Shown here: positions 1-12,444 of the stretch, piece after piece
Numbering within the stretch: the first letter of the stretch is position 1
Layout of the letters: the number at the start of each line of letters is the position of its first letter
From: Balanoglossus misakiensis
Taxonomy: Eukaryota > Hemichordata
Length of the DNA stretch: 64,000 nucleotides
Direction: 5' to 3'
NCBI GenBank assembly: GCA_040954595.2
Contig: CM082592.2
Coordinates: forward strand, 3,782,001-3,846,000
The notes under the pieces: generated by a model
Told to the model about the DNA's origin: nothing
What the model saw: the letters and a program-made list of their open reading frames with translations, nothing else
Database searches by the model: none
Program-made: the position numbers and the translations under genes

Positions 1-1755
1 TTCTGGAAGTTGTTCGAGGCATCACAAATGATGGGGGGGGGGGGGGGGGGTACAATCTGGAAAAGGAACTCAAAACTGTGACATGACCTCTCATCCGTTT
101 CCACATTGACTCGGTGCTCCGCGTGATCAATAATTTCTTGACCATTACACGCATATGGAAGTGATCAGGGGACCCGTTTCTCTGAATGCAATAGTATGCC
201 ACTCTTCCTAAATATCTGAGTCATCAAGTTCGTTCCCAACGATTTCTATAATTTTTCTCTGACGGAACAATTGATATCTGACGTATAGCTTAAGACAAGA
301 ATCCAGTGTCACCAAATTAATTTGTGAAGCCAGAAGGACTAAATATCACGGAGTTATAGAAAATTTTATCCGATATTTTTAAAAGAAGAGACTAGAATCC
401 TATCTTCAATCCCCAGTCATACTAATGTAGAGTTTCTACTACCCCCTAGTATTAGAATGGGCGCTTTAAAAATCACAATGACGTCTACACATTTACAAGA
501 CCCCATAATCTTAATATGATCATACAAACAGGCGACTGTCCGCTTTTTACGATTCTGTCGAGATGTCTCTCATTTGCTTTCCATGTCAATTTGACCAAGT
601 TGACATTTCAGTCACCGTGACACAATTTCCATTGTAGATATGTTCGCCATTGTGACTCCGATCATCCCCATCTAATCTCTGAAATGTTTACTCATCGCTC
701 TGGGGTCAAGGGTGCGCGATGTAACAACGGGATGCGTGACAGATCATCGCGGGGATATTGGCGTTGTTACCAGTCAGCGCTGCGCCAAACCGTCGCATGG
801 GGACCGCAGCGATGCAAATATGTCAATACGCATGATGGCAAACACCAAGTTCAAGTGGATAGTATTGACAGATACAACAAACTGTTTAGTGTGAAGTTTA
901 GAACTACCAGCTGCAGACTGTCTGACTTACACGCATTGTAGAATGAAACATTGTTCGTAAATATGAACACAGACAGTGGATATGAACAAGACGGCTGCTC
1001 GGTTCAGTCAGAGATCATTTGGTAGTGTTTTACCCACTGCATGTGAAATTCAAGTTCATTGGTCATGAGAAGACTTGTAGATCAAGGACGAGTATTTTCT
1101 GAAGCCAATGGGTCACTGTTGTATGCAAATCACCCTATAGTCTTTCTTCCAACGAATTGAACGAATCTGTCACCACATAAAAGGAAATATGTCTATTGGG
1201 GAGAACTCCGATGGATCAACAGTCGTCATAAAACAAGGAAGCGAAAGTTGCTGTTAAACTTTCGAGAAGTTATGAATGATATTTTTTTTTAATATACACA
1301 GAAAACAGGAAACTGTGGTAATCTAAAGCCGACATTTCTTATTTGTTCAAATGTAATCAAGGTCACCGATCCATATTTATTTCCGTACATGTTTTAAAGA
1401 TTTTCTGGAATAACAGCGGTACTTTCTTTTCATTTAAGTCTGTCCCACAAGAAAGCTAAAAAAAATCCCACATGTTTAACCAAGAACTTCGGAGGTATAC
1501 ACTGATAGTGGACAGACACATAGGTAAAGATAGCTGAGGGTTTAGGGTAACATAATGCAATTTATTTTATTGATAATAATCAACCAATAACTGATAAAAT
1601 ATTAGTAAGCATGCCATATAATCCCTGTGATCAATTGGTCAATACACGATTTCCCATTCCATCTTTCAGCGTAGCCTGAGAGGGCGCCGCGTATAATATC
1701 TTCATTTGGTGTAGCCCCTCCAGAGGGCGCCGCGCATATCTTCATTTGGAACGCG
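1..1755. other. Intergenic, no supported gene
   Basis: AT-rich sequence without a convincing exon. It contains a run of 18 G at 33-50 and, at about 1674-1749, a short direct duplication of a segment reading AGAGGGCGCCGCG followed by ATCTTCATTTGG. The open frames here are short, begin mostly at non-ATG codons and show no recognisable protein signature. Confidence 0.6.
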
Positions 1756-1761
1756 TTTATT
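1756..1761 (-). promoter_or_regulatory. Poly(A) signal of the GLYAT-like gene
   Basis: TTTATT on the plus strand gives AATAAA on the minus strand, about 65 bases downstream of the stop codon at 1825. The position fits a polyadenylation signal, but no transcript end can be seen. Confidence 0.45.
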
Positions 1762-1824
1762 ATTTATACATTATAGGATTTATCATATATTCATTCATTG
1801 TAGCCTCTCTTTCAATTGTTTAAT

Positions 1825-2670
1825 TCACTTGAATTTGAACATAGTGTTCCACGAATTTGTTTCTTTGAAGCCTATTTTGGCGTGCATGACAATTGACGTC
1901 TGGTTTAATACGTTTACTTTAACGAACGGGATTTCTCCAGCCTCGTGTAGGATTTGGGCCAACTTAGCTGTCAGAATGGTGGCAAAGCCCCGACGTTGGT
2001 AACCGGGTGCTGTGTATGTGTTGCCGATGTCGCCCCACTCCTTGACGGTGACCCAGGAGACCGGGTGCCCGTGCTCGTTGTAGATGGCGAGGGACCGCTG
2101 GTACCTGATGGTGTTCTCGTACGACTCCACGGCGTGGGGTGGTCCATAGGTGTCCCTGTATGCGTCGCGTATTAGCCTGCCGTGCTCGGGTTCCAGCGGG
2201 GCTATCCTGTAGTTCGCCGGGATCTCCCTTCTTGCAGCCAGGTCCACCGAGTCGAGGCGGTCCAGAATATACGTGTGCGCCGGTCCAATGACGCACAGAT
2301 CCAACCCCATCTCGTCGACCAGCTCAGCGATGACATCGATCGCCAGATTCTCACAGTTTATCGAAATCTTGTCGTTCCCCCTCACGTCAAAGACACCGGG
2401 TCGTCTGATGAGAACGCGTAGTCTCTGCGCATCCACCGTGTAGCAAACATGCCACTTTTCCCTGCCGTCTCTCGTCAGTGACCACACCGCCACCACGCTG
2501 GTCACTTCTTTCACATCCCCGCTGTCCACGTAGACGTCCAAATTTGGCCAAGCGTTGTTCGTTCTGTGGCTGTTCTTCATCAGATAATACACATTCAAAG
2601 ATTGTGGCATCCCTTTCTTCAGCTTTTCAATCAACGCCGGCAAATCGGATGATGTCAACTTTACCGCCAT
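1825..2670 (-). CDS. Glycine N-acyltransferase-like protein (GNAT fold)
   Basis: The frame encodes 281 residues from ATG at 2670, which reads MAVKLTSSDL. The open frame runs further upstream but without another ATG, and TTTTGTCAG just before it looks like a splice acceptor, so a 5' untranslated exon is likely. The N-terminal half resembles the Gly-acyltransferase N domain. The C-terminal half is GNAT-like: an acyl-CoA loop Q-R-R-G-F-A at about 225-230, then an N-x2-S...K-x-GF stretch at about 255-268, as in GLYAT/GLYATL proteins. Length matches the family (about 290-300). Known members conjugate acyl-CoAs to glycine or glutamine, in mitochondria for GLYAT; substrate and location here are inferred. 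The coding part is a single exon, which is shorter in structure than vertebrate GLYAT genes and may reflect retroposition or intron loss. Confidence 0.82.
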   Translation of the reverse strand: MAVKLTSSDLPALIEKLKKGMPQSLNVYYLMKNSHRTNNAWPNLDVYVDSGDVKEVTSVVAVWSLTRDGREKWHVCYTVDAQRLRVLIRRPGVFDVRGNDKISINCENLAIDVIAELVDEMGLDLCVIGPAHTYILDRLDSVDLAARREIPANYRIAPLEPEHGRLIRDAYRDTYGPPHAVESYENTIRYQRSLAIYNEHGHPVSWVTVKEWGDIGNTYTAPGYQRRGFATILTAKLAQILHEAGEIPFVKVNVLNQTSIVMHAKIGFKETNSWNTMFKFK

Positions 2671-2864
2671 TTTGGCCGTTGGCTGTGCTGACAAAATAAA
2701 TGTTTAAGTATGTATTTTTTGCCAATATGACATATTTGTATTTCACCCAACCTTTCACATGTGGGGCGAATAGTCGATTTATAAGTGTCATTCAATCGGT
2801 CGGAACACTACAACCCATAGCTCTCGTTTGTTCAGGTACGTGGGCTAATGTCGATCGTACCGAT

Positions 2865-2959
2865 TGACTGTCTGTCTATATGTCTGTCTGTCTGTTTGTC
2901 TGTTTGTTTGTTTGTTTGTTTGTTTGTTTGTTTGTTTGTTTGTTTGTTTGTTTGTTTGT
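2865..2959. repeat. (TCTG)n/(TTTG)n microsatellite
   Basis: Compound tetranucleotide repeat, TCTG grading into a long TTTG run, just upstream of the GLYAT-like gene. Confidence 0.95.
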
Positions 2960-3331
2960 AACAGGTGAGCTAATTTCTTACCTTGTATGAAAAAGCGAGC
3001 TAAACAGGAATTTGGTAAAAGGTGACTGATATATATTGATCTTAGATAGTGACACCCATTCGTATTCTAAAGTTCATACATGTACGTCAAACAAGTGATT
3101 GTACACTTCACATATTCGATGGAAATTTCATCGTGCTTCAGGATTGCGGACAAGAAGGTAAAGAATTGCAGACAAAACAATACCCTGGAAATTAGCCAAT
3201 ACGGCTAATCGGTTCATAACGTAACTACACATTCAGGTAGTGGCTAAAACTAAGAGTGTTTTTATACTTACCGTGTCGGTCAGTTGGTGGCTCGAATGTT
3301 GGTACTGGGAGCTGTACAAGCCACAAAGACA

Positions 3332-3340
3332 CCCTACCCC
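3332..3340. repeat. 9-bp target-site duplication, left
   Basis: CCCTACCCC immediately before the foldback element, repeated exactly at 3829-3837 immediately after it. Confidence 0.9.
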
Positions 3341-3828
3341 TAGTCTCGGTTACCCAGACGCCTTTGCTTCTTCCGATTTACCCAGACGCCTTTGCTTCTT
3401 CCGATGCTCTCCAGAAAAAGGGTCTGGGGAAATGCTATTGAAAGCTTTGTAAAACAAAATGGCCGATGTCAGGATTTTGATCATCGCCTGATTGGCTGAG
3501 CTGTCAGTATGACCCGGGTCACTGACTGTCGACAATGTGTGATTATTTGTCGTATCTTCATATCAAGAGACCAGTACTTGTTGGTTGATGCGAAAGGCAA
3601 AAGGCGTCCTCTGTTAGCATTGTTGGAGAAATTATATGAAATATCTTTGGTAGACGATTGTCGAATCTATTGCAGTGACCCGGGTCATACTGACAGCTCA
3701 GCCAATCAGGCGATGATCAAAATCCTGACATCGGCCATTTTGTTTTACAAAGCTTTCAATAGCATTTCCCCAGACCCTTTTTCTGGAGAGCATCGGAAGA
3801 AGCAAAGGCGTCTGGGTAACCGAGACTA
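3341..3828. mobile_element. MULE-like foldback transposon, copy 1
   Basis: A 488-bp element starting TAGTCTCGGTTACCCAGACG and ending with the reverse complement, with inverted arms of roughly 170-200 bp and a unique centre of about 130 bp. It is flanked by a perfect 9-bp duplication. A second copy with the same ends and its own 9-bp duplication lies at 58527-58984 with the centre reversed. A 9-bp duplication with long terminal inverted repeats is typical of non-autonomous Mutator-like elements; the superfamily is an inference because no transposase is present. In the left arm a segment of about 28 bases (TTACCCAGACGCC...) is repeated in tandem at 3350-3405. Open frames across it are by-products of the palindrome. 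Confidence 0.85.
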
Positions 3829-3837
3829 CCCTACCCC

Positions 3838-6588
3838 CAGAGTTGTTCACAGTCTGCAATGGCCTGTTTGATTAACATGGCTTGTTTTGGGCAGAAAGGT
3901 CAACCCGAACTCTTTTATGTTCACAGTTGCTATCGCTAGTATCAGTGACATTGGGGGCAAATGGCAGACGTGACGTCATTAAGTTTTTTGTAAGCTGGCC
4001 ATTGATATCATATGTCACGTATGAACGGACTGCAAAGTACTTTAGCCCCAAAGTCATGGTGCTTGGAGTATAGCGTTGGTCAATTATTGACATGGGTACA
4101 TATAGGGTCTAATATGTCGATAAGGTTTTTATAATACTGCCGACAAGGGCAAAATGCCGCTTGATGCTACTCATCGAATTTTCAACGACGGACTGTGCGA
4201 CAATTGAGAGTAGGCTAAAATCTTATCAACACTGCATTCGGGTCAGGGCCGGTGTAGGCCTGAGCTCTTGCATATGAAGTGCAATTTTAGCTGGCGTTGA
4301 TCACGTGAGCTAAGGTCGCGCTGATGTCTGTCTGTCTGTCTGTCTCACTGTCTGTCTGTCTGCCTGTAAGTCTGTCTATCGACATCGATGCTTATGAACT
4401 GCTTGAAGGATTGGGGTTAAACTTGGTGTACAGCTACAGGTACAGTTTTGAAGTGACGAGAACTGGTGAGACTGTTATTCGGGAAGTCACAGCGCCCTCT
4501 ATTAACATGCGCATTAAATCTAGTGTTTTTAGTTATCTCGTTTCTCAACTTTACAAGTACATGTACGTACAACATAATGTGGAAAACTGGACCTGTCGTC
4601 AACCTCATGCATTGACTTGGGACAATAATTTTGCTGAATTGTCATTCAAATTTATATCATCATATAAAAACTATAGCATGAGAGTGCTGACTCAGCACCC
4701 CCCCCCCCCCAATATTTTAGACCCGTAACTGAAAAAGTAAGATGGGAACACCCCAGTTTATTTCCTTTTCTTTAATTATTTAATTCCACTGATGTACAGC
4801 ATATATAAAGATCGGGAAAATGACAATATTTAAAATTTTGAGTAGTCCGTAACTTCAATTGCAAAACATGCGTTACTAATATACTATATAATCGTAACCG
4901 ACAATTATGTGTAGAATTTTTCTTCTTGAAAGACACCGAGTGCTGGATAATCCTTTTCATGAAAAGTTACATAACTCTCAGATAATTTCCGTGTCATGGA
5001 ATTTTCTCCTGATAATGTTTTTCCCTTTTGTTCTGTGTATATCAACTATCATTACGTGTCATAATCTTTTTCTTCCAATAAAATTGCCTAATAATCGGAT
5101 GGTCGACCCAGTCTTTATGTGCATATGCACTGTTTCATTATCAGAATTACTACCGCTCATCATTAGAGATATTACTGTGCTGATACATGCCTCTGGCTGT
5201 GTACAAGATTTTTGGAATTGACACGCAAGTCTAGAAAATAATCAAAGTATTAATCCAATTTTGTGTTTTGCATTTGTCGCCGAATCAGTCAATATTCTAT
5301 GCCACCAAATCTCTTAGCGGTGAAGGACAAACCACAACCGCTAGTGGCCAGCTCCCTGTTGTCAATTAACGTTTGTACGACCTTGCGAAATATCGTTGCG
5401 GTTGCTTTTAATTTTGACAATACTTTCGACGACTAAATGTTTAATACCCAATTGCAGCACTTTTAAAACTTTCTGGCCCCGGTTTTATCATAGCGTCACA
5501 GGGTTTACGTCTGAGAGAGTAAAAATAAAAGGTTGATACGTTACTACATTACTCGATTTTGTCCGCAGTGTACTGTATTCACAGAGCAATAGAATAATAC
5601 AGTACATGTACCAGTATATGCCAATTCCTTTTAATTTTGGGAAATTTAATGCGAACTCATTATCATATGAATGGCCGAAAAAATAAATCAATTAATTATT
5701 GCTATGTAAATTAACCACATTCATGTATTAGAAGTTACGGGTTAGAACAGTACACAGTACCATGGTACTACCACCTCCATGACTGTACATACACTATTAA
5801 TAGTGTCATTACTGACGTTTTGATGAGGGACGTGAAACCGTTTTTATAATTCCCTCCCCCTGTCGGTGGTGTTTGCGAATGCTACGTAACTGCACATTCT
5901 TACATTGATGGTGCTTTAACATAAATAAATTGACGGCTTTTACACAATGGTCAAGCTACGGCACTTGTCATTGCGCGCGATGCATATGAATGACTGGAGA
6001 CAAAGGTGGTTGTGTCCGCAAACAACAGCAAGACAGAGCGGAAATCACTGCATGTCGTCACAAGAAAGGCTAGTTCAAAGCATTGGTGTGTTATGTCAGT
6101 GAAATATTCACTACTGCTCCCATCTTTGTCAAAGTTTACCCCCCCCACCCCCACCCCCCCCCCCCGATTTCACCGGGCATGTCAAACCGGTGACAAATCT
6201 CTGGTGGTGAAACTCGTCATTTCGTTGACTGCGCAGTAGTGGTTGTTACCATGTCGGCAGCTGGGATGAAGGCACCAACCACTGTCCCTCTGTCACAGGG
6301 ACTTTGCACAAACAGAGCTACACAGTGCAGTAGGGGAAATGTCAAAACGGTAAATCTTGCACTCGTACCCAAATTTGCTAAACTCAACAGTTACTTCCAG
6401 TATGGGCTACAGGTTAGCCTCTGTACTCATCAAATCTTGGAAGCAAAAAACGTATGTTATCATTCAGCCCCCTCCCTCCCCCCCCCGATGATTAGTGGTG
6501 GATCCCTGACCCTGGAGATACGGGGCGTACTTTCGCAGGTGGAGACGTCCACACATAGAATTAGCAGGTGACCATTCATCGTCAACCG
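3838..6588. other. Intergenic, no supported gene
   Basis: Contains a TCTG microsatellite at 4324-4375 and C-runs at about 4701-4710, 6139-6165 and 6478-6486. I see no exon with both coding character and splice signals. An untranslated first exon of the sulfotransferase could lie here, because its coding exon is preceded by an acceptor-like TTAGCAG at about 6561-6567. Confidence 0.5.
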
Positions 6589-6705
6589 ATGTTACGAATT
6601 ATTACGCAACGCTATTTGTTCACTGGCGATTCTCTGATCGATCACTTTTGGGAGACACACCCGTCCACACCACGAGAGAGCAGCGCCTACGACCGGCGCG
6701 CAATC

Positions 6706-7947
6706 ATGTTTCCCCAAACCCTGAAGAAAGCCAAATTCCTTTCACTGGTAGCGTTTCTGGCGACAGTCGCGCTCCTCCGCGTCGGCTGGCAGTCCAACGG
6801 GAAGTGTAGCGCCGGTACCTGCAACACCATGCCGCCACCGGCGCCCCGAAGCCACGGTAAGCGAAATGGCGACTCCACCGCCTCCGCTAATACCAGTACT
6901 GTCGTCCGCTCTTCTTATCTGGCACCCCTGCCCGTACTGGACGTTTCCATCGACTGCGCTCGCGTTCTGGCCGACAGGAACGCGATCAACGCCAGGGACT
7001 GCCGGGCCAACGATATACTGCTGAGGGCCTGCCCGCCGACGGCTCGCCACGGGAGGAGGCCGCTGGACAATTTCTACTTGTCGTTCGAACGACAGCACGT
7101 GACCCACTTCAAAGAGTTCGCCAAGGACTACAGGGAGGCCAACATCGCGTTCGTACATTTGCCAAAAAGCGGCGGCACTTCAGTTGAGAAGGTCCTCATG
7201 GACACACCGTCTCTGGCATACAAGGGCAGACGCGGCGGGGTACAGCTGGGCCACTGCCGGGACTTTCACAAGGCCGCCCGAAGGGGCTACGCACGCAGCG
7301 GGAAGGCCATGTACTACTCCAAGAGAAGTTATGGAATACATCACTATGCATACCCGGACAGACCGTTCGCCTACGTCACTTGGTTCAGACACCCCGTGGA
7401 GAGAATCGTGTCAACGTTTTACTATCTTAAAAAACACAGGTGCTTCGGGGTTCATATGCTCTGCAAGAAGTTGTTACTGCCGAGTAAAAGCCTGACCGAT
7501 TATCTGAAGCAGACTGAAAAGTATAGCCAGTCGTTGCAGGATATTGATAATTACAGTGTTCGGTTATTGATTTACGAGGAGTTTCCCGAAGTGCTCACCT
7601 CGTTCGAAGACTGCTGTGGTTCCACTACCGACCACAGGAAGATTCCAGTCATCGAAGAAAAACACTATCTGCGAGCCAAGGAAAATCTGGAGCAACGCAT
7701 GGCGTTTGTTGGTTTGCTGGAAGACTGGCAGACATCACAGGACATGTTGACGCTGATGTTCAACATCCACAGTGACGACCAGGAGGTCCACGTCAACGGA
7801 AACTCGCACAGGACACAACTCAGCGACTACGAACTGAATGAAATCGAGAGGCGAAATCACTGGGACTTAAAGTTGTACGAAGACGCCCTTAAAATCTACG
7901 AGAAACAGAAAGAAGTGTATTTCAAATTGAGAGAGCAGTTGAAATAA
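6706..7947 (+). CDS. Golgi carbohydrate sulfotransferase (HS2ST/UST-like)
   Basis: A 413-residue single-exon frame. The start chosen is ATG 6706 (MFPQTLKKAK), which leaves a short cytosolic tail before one hydrophobic segment at residues 11-28, the usual type II Golgi topology; an upstream in-frame ATG at 6589 would add 39 residues. The stem to about residue 60 is Pro/Ser/Thr-rich and includes NTS. The 5'-phosphosulfate-binding loop is H-L-P-K-S-G-G-T at 151-158. The 3'-phosphate-binding motif is W-F-R-H-P-V-E-R-I-V-S at 226-236, with Arg228 and Ser236 as the expected PAPS ligands. These motifs place it in the Sulfotransfer_2-type group, which transfers sulfate from PAPS to glycans in the Golgi lumen. 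The glycan acceptor cannot be told from the sequence. The 3' end is charged and ends ...REQLK. Confidence 0.85.
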   Translation: MFPQTLKKAKFLSLVAFLATVALLRVGWQSNGKCSAGTCNTMPPPAPRSHGKRNGDSTASANTSTVVRSSYLAPLPVLDVSIDCARVLADRNAINARDCRANDILLRACPPTARHGRRPLDNFYLSFERQHVTHFKEFAKDYREANIAFVHLPKSGGTSVEKVLMDTPSLAYKGRRGGVQLGHCRDFHKAARRGYARSGKAMYYSKRSYGIHHYAYPDRPFAYVTWFRHPVERIVSTFYYLKKHRCFGVHMLCKKLLLPSKSLTDYLKQTEKYSQSLQDIDNYSVRLLIYEEFPEVLTSFEDCCGSTTDHRKIPVIEEKHYLRAKENLEQRMAFVGLLEDWQTSQDMLTLMFNIHSDDQEVHVNGNSHRTQLSDYELNEIERRNHWDLKLYEDALKIYEKQKEVYFKLREQLK

Positions 7948-8996
7948 CAGCATCAGCAATGATCGCCGTTGGATTTTAAATTTCAGACGGAGAAAGCCTT
8001 GAGTTTATGTACTGTGTGGGCGAGGCAATGTTGACATGTGTTCTTCGTTTAAATTTGTTTATACATGTAGGTGATCGTGAAAGCTCACCCGAACACCGCA
8101 AGTCGAGGTCAAGGGTTAATGAGCAACACATATCGATCGTTCTATTGTTTTATTGAAGGTGTGTATTGTTCTTTATAACGTATGGGTTAAGATTTTTTCA
8201 TCGGAGCAACTGTGTTGTTCTGTGGATCACAAATTACATGTATAGAGTGACTCCTATTTTCCAGCCTGAATGTATTGTTGGTGAAGATAGGGATCAGTTT
8301 CGATCTGTCTGCACGTCCTTGCACCCATCAATCGTTTTCGACGTATGAAATTTGAGTTATTTTTTCAAAGTTAAACCTGTACTTGAAATTACCATCCTAT
8401 ACTTACGCAATCATGCGTCTAAACCACAACTTTCTCCCACAACGTCGCCCTTTCCAGTTTATATCATTGTCTTTTATCTGTTTGTGCTTTTGTCAAACAT
8501 AAAACGTGTAGTCATAGGTGACGCTGAATGTTGAATAGGAGTAAACCATTTTGATCGAGGGGTGGGGGGTTGATGAGTTATTGAAAATATATGTTGCCGG
8601 TAAACATTTCCAGGGAGGACAAAATTGCTAAGATGCAACTTGGCTGATACATATTTGTTTTCAGTGATCTCTGGACCTGTCGTCTGCGGCGGCATCTGTG
8701 AGCAAATTTTATGCTGCAATTGTCAATCCCTCGTTCTCTTTTCTTTTGAAGTTGACATTGGCGTTTAACATTTTGTTTCATCGCCACTTTTATTGCGAAA
8801 TAAATGGAGTACAAGTAAACACCAATGATATGTCGTATATTGTACATGTATCGATAAATGAAATTTTTCGTAGAAGAAAACGGAACTGTGACTCGATTTC
8901 GGAAAATCCATCCGTGATGTGATATTCTTAGCACGTGCAGCTATAACTCGTATCTTCAGTCATATTTGTTGACACTGACTTAGTGTTCCTGTTTTA

Positions 8997-9002
8997 AATA
9001 AA
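8997..9002 (+). promoter_or_regulatory. Candidate poly(A) signal of the sulfotransferase
   Basis: AATAAA about 1.05 kb after the stop. An earlier AATAAA lies at about 8801. Which one is used is unknown; 7948-9002 is probably 3' untranslated sequence. Confidence 0.35.
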
Positions 9003-12000
9003 CGATTGATGAACTGAAGTGTGTGAAATGTCGGGGGGGGGGGGGAAACGATGAAAATTGTCGGTGTGATCACTGACAAAGAGAAAGACCCACAATCGCG
9101 TGCCGGGAGATTACACACACGCGATCAGTAATAGGCCACTTTCATGGCCAATGAATGACCTTACATGACATCATGCAACGTTACGCACAACATTGATCTT
9201 TCTCAATCAGCCCAGCCTTACATTCCGACATAAAAGTTCCCAAATCAATCAAATTCCAACTAGAAAGTTCTCTCATTGATGGAAACTTCCATCAGAATTC
9301 AGTCCGGCATTGTTCATCATAGTTCTCTCCATTGTTCATTGTTCTGATAATTCCATTGGATCATACATGGAATACTAATATTCCTTTCTCTAATTGTTCC
9401 TGATCGAATGATAATTTTTCTACGTGCTTATTGAACAATGATATTACTATGTCATATACATATTTAATCAAAACCATGTGAAAAATATTAGTCAGCAGAT
9501 TCTAATCCACCTTCGATTAATCATCACTCAGGTGTAATAAAATGTTATTTGGGAGTAATTCAATATTAATGTGGTCCAAATTTGAGCACTGTCCTCTCCT
9601 GGTCAAACCGTAGACTCGCTCAAGGTGGTGAGGGTCACGCGCAGAGCACCATGGGGGGTCCAACATGAGTAAGCGTTCATTTGACTTCAGGCTGGCCTCG
9701 AGTACACACGTCAGCAGTGTCTGGACGATCACTTTCTTTGAACCTTTTACGTAGGATATTTTGATTTTTGTGACACCGGACATTTAGTTGTGCACATATT
9801 GGTACCAAGTTCGTTCTCTGTGATATTTTCGGCTCGCTTGACGTTTTTAACCGTCTATTCGGATCGATGTACTGGCCGCGGGGCTATGTGCATACGTCGA
9901 CGGGGCGTAGCTGCATGATGGCCGCCGAGCGTGAAAAGCTTTACCGTAGGCCAACATAACATTGCAGCTTTTCTATTCGTTCTATTACAACTCAGTTTTC
10001 TTCTCAAATATGTACAGAATTTTTTTAAACCCCACTCCAAACCGCAAATAAACGAAAAACAGAAGACTTCTTTTTATTTTACGCACAATGAGTACAAGAA
10101 ACCTACATGCATGTTTGTAAATATGTGGTTAGTTACGCAAGTCAAACGGCGCGCGTCCTTAACTACCACATAAAAATCGTATGTAAGTGCTTGAAAGAAA
10201 ATTTTACTGCCACTGGAATGGTACTGAAGTGAGCATAATGTCGTTGGTCTTTTTCAGGAACGTGTTGACTGTAATAGGGTTATTCTAAAATTTAGTATTA
10301 CAGTAAGTTGCGATCACCACGGCCTTCACATACGGATAGGGAATATGTTGGGCGCCTATTATATAGTACAGTTTCTAAATAAGGTGAAATCGATAAAATA
10401 AAAGGGGTTGCTTTGGGGCTCCCATGCAATTTCACACACATTACATATTAGTCTTTCAAAATATACAAATAACAAAGCTGTGCTACCGCTATTTAGTCTG
10501 CCTGCTAACTTCAAACTACGTCGCCCGAGTACGATCGTTGGCAACAGTACGCCATGATGCCAGCTGACATATGGAGTGGAAAAACACCAAAAATCGCGAC
10601 TCGGAACAAAATCGACAGTACTTTCCTCACAGAACGATGCTAACATACATGAACTTACAAAAATTCGATTGGTTTTTCGTTCGATAGGAGTTTCCTTTAC
10701 ATAACCTACGAGAACATAAGTCGATTGCGCACAGAAAGCTACACGCGTGACACTGCTGGGTCGACCATGTTTTGCTGAGTTAAACCGGAAGTGACGTCGT
10801 GACCCTCACCACCTTGACTCGCTCATAGCTGATGCGCCCTCAACGGTTTGACTGCCGACTGGACCGGTTTGCAAGCCGGGGAAAGTTGACAGAACGCAGA
10901 GGGCGCAAATTCGATAAGAGGTGACACTCGATAGGAATGCTGGTCTAGGGGCGATTTTATGAAGAGACAAGTAATAATTCGGTACTTCATAAGTGGAGAT
11001 ACTGACACGTAAGAGGAGTGTTGTCGACTTCTCTCAATTTAAAATAAAAGACAGTGTTGTCGACTTCCGTCAAAATAAAAGACACATGTGAAGTCTAGAC
11101 TAGTCTGCGCAAGCATTCAATTCAGAGAAAGACTACAAGTGTTCTACTGAACGAACAAAGCCATTATTTTGGGCGGCAAGGGTGGGGGAAAAACTGTAAA
11201 CACTAGATGATGTATTCTACTAGTAAGCAGATATGAACTGACTTTGTTGTAGGTATAAACCACATCAGTGACTGTATGATATTTTGGACAGAAGAATATT
11301 ACCTCAAAATAACGGTCAAAATCTTGAATTTCTGAAACCAAGATGATGGAATTGTATGCGTTTGCAACCGTACAAGATTGAATATACTATTATTAATAGT
11401 AAATATTTTTTTTCCATCTTAGTCATAAGTTCGAGTTGATACCAAAGTAAACAGACGCACCCAGGTTTTGTACACAACCTATTGTGAAAATTTGGCGCAA
11501 GTCATCACTGACTGCATACCTTATCATTGGGACAATGAGTTATTTCATGTCTTTGTCGTGTGTGGTACGTGCATCGTCGTGGCCGTGTGATAGATCGTTC
11601 GCTCGATATTGGCCATCCGTGCCACTGGACACCGTCTTCAACCCACACATTTCAGTGGGGAGGATTCGGTAGTTGCAAATTACTGGACATGCATGCATGG
11701 ATTTGAGGGAATGGGAAATCATGGGTCAAGTAAAACACTTCCATGTCTGGCAATGGATGCATGAAGAGGAACTGGGGAACAACGAAGAAACACAGAAACA
11801 CGTCAACGCCACCGCCAGTTCACGATCCGGAAAAATGTACATTCACTACACGATGCTCACTTGATGGTCAGATAAAAACAATGCTCTGTTGTGTTGTGTT
11901 GGGCAGCCACTAATCAAATATAGATCGAGTAATTGTAGACTAAATGTAACAGGAACGATCATTCCGAAGATAAGCGATTGTCTGCTGAAATACATTCATT

Positions 12001-12361
12001 AAAATTCAATTGCCATTATAATGATATGTGTCACAAATAAACCAAAGCTAAAATTAAAACTTTAGCAGATAGTTATACTAGTAAATGGTGATTAGAACCA
12101 GAGCTCGCAAAATTGTGGGTAATAAAGCGATAAGAACTCTGCGTGGAGTGTGTGAATAACAGACTAAAGTTACGTTAGTCATACTTTTTTTGAGCAAGCA
12201 AATATTCACTTCCCGCACGATGCTTTCTGGTACAAGTACGAGCCCGTTCATTTGTCATCGCCGAATTTACATGTCCTGAGAAGTCCGATGTATTTGTTAT
12301 TCTTGCGCATGCGCAATTCCATAAGATAGCCAATCTAAACTTAGTCGGGATCTATTTGGAC
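9003..12361. other. Intergenic, no supported gene
   Basis: No exon that I can defend. There is a G-run near 9032-9045. The segment GTGACCCTCACCACCTTGA at about 10799 recurs inverted near 9617-9636, forming a widely spaced inverted pair. A short near-tandem duplication around GTGTTGTCGACTTC lies at about 11017-11082. A minus-strand ATG frame at 9517-9783 is the longest open stretch but has no recognisable motif. Confidence 0.5.
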
Positions 12362-12362
12362 A

Positions 12363-12369
12363 TATTTAA
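12363..12369 (+). promoter_or_regulatory. TATA-like box of EGF gene A
   Basis: TATTTAA 76 bases before the ATG at 12445. Spacing allows a start of transcription near 12395 and a short 5' leader. This is suggested by position only. Confidence 0.35.
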
Positions 12370-12444
12370 CCAGAGAGGGTCCCAGGGGTAGTAACACTTT
12401 TTGATAGCAGCGTTGTAGTCTGGAAAACACACAGAATTGACAAG

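Noticed and set aside
2671-2694. Extension of the GLYAT-like frame to a start at 2694
   Set aside because: The codon there is TTG, and the preceding TTTTGTCAG looks like a splice acceptor; ATG 2670 is the first real start.
1954-2699. Several plus-strand and one second minus-strand frame over the GLYAT-like gene
   Set aside because: Other-frame shadows of a GC-richer coding exon; only the 1825-2670 minus frame shows family motifs.
3350-3871. Open frames of 60-120 codons that recur near 58.5-59.1 kb
   Set aside because: They lie in the inverted arms of the foldback transposon; the same frame appears on both strands because the DNA is palindromic.
6742-7495. Open frames overlapping the sulfotransferase on either strand
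   Set aside because: Shadows of the sulfotransferase frame, which carries both PAPS-binding motifs.
9517-9783. Minus-strand ATG frame of 88 codons (MSGVTKIKIS...)
   Set aside because: It could be a first exon, but there is no recognisable motif, no clear following exon and no paralogue.
10830-10870. Short word CTGATGCGCCCTCAACGGTT, similar to one at 19062
   Set aside because: About 20 bases only; too short to define an element without a genome-wide search.
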